From JBAPRR01 sp049281195 (GTDB taxonomy: Bacteria > Actinomycetota > Acidimicrobiia > Acidimicrobiales > CAVXTF01), in NCBI GenBank assembly GCA_049281195.1, contig JBAPRR010000246.1, positions 1-9,153 on the forward strand: a DNA stretch of 9,153 nucleotides, written 5' to 3'. The notes beneath the pieces are model-generated. The model made no database searches and was not told where the DNA came from. It worked only from the letters and a program-made list of their open reading frames with translations. Every line of letters begins with the position of its first letter. The stretch's first letter is position 1. Made by a program: the position numbers and the translations under genes. Of the stretch, positions 6,884 to 9,153 are shown piece by piece.

Positions 6884-7672
6884 CTACCTGAACGAGCCGC
6901 CGCCGACAATGTGGTCTTCGCCGGTGACGTAGGAGGAAGCATGCCCGGCGAAATAGAGCACCGGCCCGACAATCTCCTCGGTCTCTCCGACGCGCCCCAT
7001 CAGAGTCGCAGAACCCGACCGTTTGTAATAGCCCGGTTCGGCCAGCTCAGAAGCATCTCCGAGGTTGCTACGCATCGGCCCGGGGCTTATGGCATTGACG
7101 CGGATGCCCCAATCGGCCCACTCGCTCGCCATATTGCGCGTAAGTGCGAGCACGGCAGCCTTGGAGACCGAGTAGGCGGCAAGGCCCGGGGCCGCGGCGT
7201 GGTACGCGGCAATCGACGAGAGGTTGATGATGCTGCCACCACCGCCGTTGCGCATCACGGGGGCGACGAGCTGGCTCATGCGCAACGGGCCTTCGAGGTT
7301 GACCGAGAGGACCTTCCTCCAGTAGCTCTTCTCGATGTCCGCGACCTCTTGGCGTCGAGGCATGATGCCGGCGTTGTTGACGAGGATGTCTATACCACCA
7401 AGCTCGCCCACGACATAGTCGACAAAGGTCGCCGACTCGTCCCAGTCACCGACATTGCAAGCTCGGGCAATGACCGTTGCTCCGGTCTCTGCACGAACCT
7501 CGGCAGCCACTTTCTCGCACAGTTCCTGTTTACGACTCGTGACTACGACAGCGGCTCCGGCCGCCGCTAGGCCCGATATGATCGCCCTGCCCAGGCCTTT
7601 GGTGGAGCCCGTCACCATGGCGACCTTGCCCGCCAGCGCGTCAGATCCGTTCGATGTATTCGCTTTGGTCAC
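6884..7672 (-). CDS. Short-chain dehydrogenase/reductase (classical SDR)
   Basis: A 262-residue classical SDR for NAD(P)-linked oxidation or reduction of a hydroxyl/carbonyl pair. The cofactor motif is TGSTKGLG (21-28), with NNAG at 99-102 and the active-site asparagine N125. The serine is in NLSS (probably S153), followed by YSVSK (Y167, K171) and the SPGPM loop (197-200). K25 in the glycine motif and R47 at the end of strand 2 suggest NADP(H), an inference from family rules. The C-terminal ITGE/GGG-type ending (VTGEDHIVGGGSF, 249-261) is normal. It starts with GTG inside a GTGA overlap with the stop of the AtuA-like gene. The ribosome-binding site is weak (AGG 4 nt away), so translation probably depends on ribosomes arriving from upstream. 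In this operon it likely handles a hydroxyacyl- or ketoacyl-CoA, or a free alcohol intermediate; AtuB and AtuG of the terpene pathway are also SDRs. Confidence 0.95.
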   Translation of the reverse strand: MTKANTSNGSDALAGKVAMVTGSTKGLGRAIISGLAAAGAAVVVTSRKQELCEKVAAEVRAETGATVIARACNVGDWDESATFVDYVVGELGGIDILVNNAGIMPRRQEVADIEKSYWRKVLSVNLEGPLRMSQLVAPVMRNGGGGSIINLSSIAAYHAAAPGLAAYSVSKAAVLALTRNMASEWADWGIRVNAISPGPMRSNLGDASELAEPGYYKRSGSATLMGRVGETEEIVGPVLYFAGHASSYVTGEDHIVGGGSFR

Positions 7673-9063
7673 GAGCCTGTCCGCGGGAAGCGCCGCCGGG
7701 TCGTCACAAAAGGCGCCGACGGATCCTCAAGGGGAAGGATGTGGTAAATGCTGAACGCGTACACCTCTCCCAGCTGCTGGAGTATTGGCATATACGCGAA
7801 GCTCAGGTTCCCCGCCGTCGCGAGGCGTCCTGGATAGTGAGTGGCGTGTATGTGGCTATAGCCGAGGAACGCCACCTGATCGGACAGCGCCTGACTTGTG
7901 GCAACGGCGTCTACCACGAGAGCAACCTCGTGGTCGCCCGGAGTGTCGGCGTTCTGGGCGCCCCCGAAAACGCGCACCTGCAGATCGAAGTCAGTTCCCA
8001 GCTTCCGGCCTTTCAGCTGAGGCGATGCCTCGACTACTTCGTGCATAGCGGCAACAATTTGATTGACGTTCTGTATGAACGTCGGGTCGGAGGCCGTAGC
8101 GACGACGGTCGTCCTGTAACCGAGCAGCTTCGCCCCCTCGATCAGCACCGAGTACGGGGCGTCGATCCAACGGGCGCCTTCGCAGCGGACTGCGCCAGGT
8201 CCGACCTCTGTATAGACGACGTCGGTAAGGTCGAGAACTCCACCGGGGTTCGTTTCGAACCAAGGATTGGACCTCTCATAAAAGCCGTGGGCTGCGATCG
8301 AACGCGGTGTGGCGGGGGCACTCGTTTTGACCGACCGGACGGTGAAACCCGCATCGTCCAATTCGGCCCAGACGGGTAGCGAAGCGGAACCCGACTCGCA
8401 GGCAAGGCCACCACACTCGAGAACCTTGCCCGCGTGTGCAGCAACGTGCCGCGGGACGCCCCTCAACATCGGGAGCGCCATGTGCAGGCCAATGTCGAGC
8501 GCACGTCCCGTGATGACTCCATCCACCCCCGATCGCAGGGCATCCATTATCGGCTCGGGCCCAAGGAGCCCGACGACTCGGATGCTCTCGTCGACCTCGG
8601 TACCGGACAGCAGCGGCGCCAGGCTCGGATCGTCGTAGGCCGCAGGTATCTCCGTACCGGATTCGAGCGATTTGCGAAGGAAATCAGGGGAGATCTCACC
8701 GCTTATGGTCGCGATGTCGAGATCCCACCCTTCCTCGCTACAGATCTCGTCGACTCTCTCGAGGCACTCATCCAGATGAACGTCGGCACCTGCCAGACCG
8801 ACAGAAAACACGAAAGGAACCCGATGAGCGATTGCAGCGCGCAGGTACGGTCTGATGTTCTCCTTCAGGTTTGTGACGGTGTCTATCTGCCTCCCCGATC
8901 CGAGCCAGTAAGGACCCCAATCGGTGCTGGTGCCTTGCGCCGCGACGACATCGACGCCCCAAGAGAACGCCTCTTCGATCAGAGCATCGACGCCGTCGGG
9001 CCGCGGGGCGTGGGTCACGAAGCCCAACACCCGCACCGGTTCCACGGTCACCTGCACAGCCAT
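7669..9063 (-). CDS. AtuA-like protein (acyclic terpene utilization family, DUF1446)
   Basis: A 464-residue protein I assign to the AtuA/DUF1446 family from several family-like segments: GVDVVAAQGTSTDWGPYW (36-53), VPFVFSVGLAGADVHLDE (82-99), SGVDGVITGRALDIGL (178-193), HAGKVLECGG (210-219), FETNPGGVLDLTDV followed by VGPGAV (269-292) and LGYRTTVVATASDPTF (314-329). AtuA is the first gene of the Pseudomonas acyclic-terpene cluster; its enzymatic role is unproven. This copy diverges from typical members at the N-terminus, so the call is family-level and does not imply terpene use. It begins with ATG as the first gene of the operon, with no good Shine-Dalgarno, unlike the genes after it. The stop overlaps the SDR start. 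Its probable partner, DUF4387, sits four genes downstream. No signal peptide or membrane segment is seen. Confidence 0.82.
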   Translation of the reverse strand: MAVQVTVEPVRVLGFVTHAPRPDGVDALIEEAFSWGVDVVAAQGTSTDWGPYWLGSGRQIDTVTNLKENIRPYLRAAIAHRVPFVFSVGLAGADVHLDECLERVDEICSEEGWDLDIATISGEISPDFLRKSLESGTEIPAAYDDPSLAPLLSGTEVDESIRVVGLLGPEPIMDALRSGVDGVITGRALDIGLHMALPMLRGVPRHVAAHAGKVLECGGLACESGSASLPVWAELDDAGFTVRSVKTSAPATPRSIAAHGFYERSNPWFETNPGGVLDLTDVVYTEVGPGAVRCEGARWIDAPYSVLIEGAKLLGYRTTVVATASDPTFIQNVNQIVAAMHEVVEASPQLKGRKLGTDFDLQVRVFGGAQNADTPGDHEVALVVDAVATSQALSDQVAFLGYSHIHATHYPGRLATAGNLSFAYMPILQQLGEVYAFSIYHILPLEDPSAPFVTTRRRFPRTGS

Positions 9064-9153
9064 CGTCGAAAGCGAGCGTGCTCGAAGTAGGAGTTTGTGG
9101 GAGCAAGAACGTCAACTCTGATTGTTGCACGATATCATATCGGAGATCTATAT
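9064..9153 (-). promoter_or_regulatory. 5' region of the operon: candidate promoter/operator
   Basis: This 90-nt stretch has no gene I can support. On the minus strand TATGAT (9139-9134) resembles a sigma-70 type -10 box and lies inside CGATATGATATCG (9142-9130), a perfect 6+1+6 palindrome; its -35 would fall beyond the window. Transcription would begin near 9127 and leave a leader of about 65 nt. TTGACG (9115-9110) has no convincing -10 at 16-19 bp. On the plus strand TTGCAC (9125-9130) is followed after 18 bp by TATAT at the very edge, which could be part of a divergent promoter. A repressor acting at the palindrome is inference. Confidence 0.4.

Noticed and set aside
5926..6891. 321-codon open frame on the plus strand
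   Set aside because: Antisense to the synthetase N-terminus and the whole crotonase gene; no motifs, so treated as a shadow frame.
6868..6972. 35-residue N-terminal extension of the crotonase protein
   Set aside because: It would overlap the SDR gene by 89 bp, has no crotonase homology, and the ATG at 6867 with GAGGAG upstream gives a normal family N-terminus.
7669..9063. Calling the cluster a true acyclic terpene (citronellol/geraniol) pathway because of the AtuA-like gene
   Set aside because: No geranyl-CoA carboxylase subunits or citronellyl-CoA dehydrogenase are in the window, and AtuA/DUF1446 proteins occur in other contexts; the name is kept only as a family label.

Overview
The window looks like chromosomal DNA from a high-GC bacterium, most likely an actinobacterium. 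The signs are GC-rich codons with G/C-biased third positions, several GTG starts, tightly overlapping genes, and protein families (DxDxH amidohydrolase, mycobacterial AdhD-like zinc alcohol dehydrogenase, CaiB/BaiF CoA-transferase) that are especially common in Mycobacterium, Rhodococcus, Pseudonocardia and acidimicrobial relatives. No rRNA, tRNA, mobile element or CRISPR array is visible, so genus and species cannot be fixed.

All nine genes lie on the minus strand and read as one operon transcribed from right to left. In transcription order they are: an AtuA-like (DUF1446) protein (9063-7669), a short-chain dehydrogenase (7672-6884), a crotonase-fold protein (6867-6118), an acyl-CoA synthetase (6115-4412), an unrecognised 354-residue protein (4415-3351), a DUF4387 protein (3364-3053), an Amidohydro_2 metal-dependent hydrolase or decarboxylase (3056-1896), a class III CoA-transferase (1886-723), and the first 224 residues of a zinc alcohol dehydrogenase (673-1) that runs off the left edge. 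Most junctions overlap (GTGA, ATGA, TAGTGATG) or are under 20 nt, so translational coupling is likely. The one roomier gap, 49 nt before the alcohol dehydrogenase, carries a 13-bp palindrome. The only 5' non-coding stretch (9064-9153) has another 13-bp palindrome, with a -10-like TATGAT inside it.

Together the genes look like a catabolic module for an organic acid, or an alcohol/aldehyde leading to one. The synthetase and the CoA-transferase would attach CoA, the crotonase and the dehydrogenases would carry out C=C and hydroxyl/carbonyl chemistry, and the amidohydrolase could hydrolyse or decarboxylate an intermediate. The AtuA-like and DUF4387 proteins belong to families that commonly occur together but have no settled biochemical function. 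The set partly resembles the Pseudomonas acyclic-terpene (atu) cluster (AtuA, SDR, crotonase, ligase), but no biotin-dependent carboxylase (AtuC/F) or acyl-CoA dehydrogenase (AtuD) is present here, so the substrate is probably different. The most interesting points are the unknown gene sandwiched by overlaps, the separated AtuA/DUF4387 pair, and a crotonase lacking both usual catalytic glutamates.
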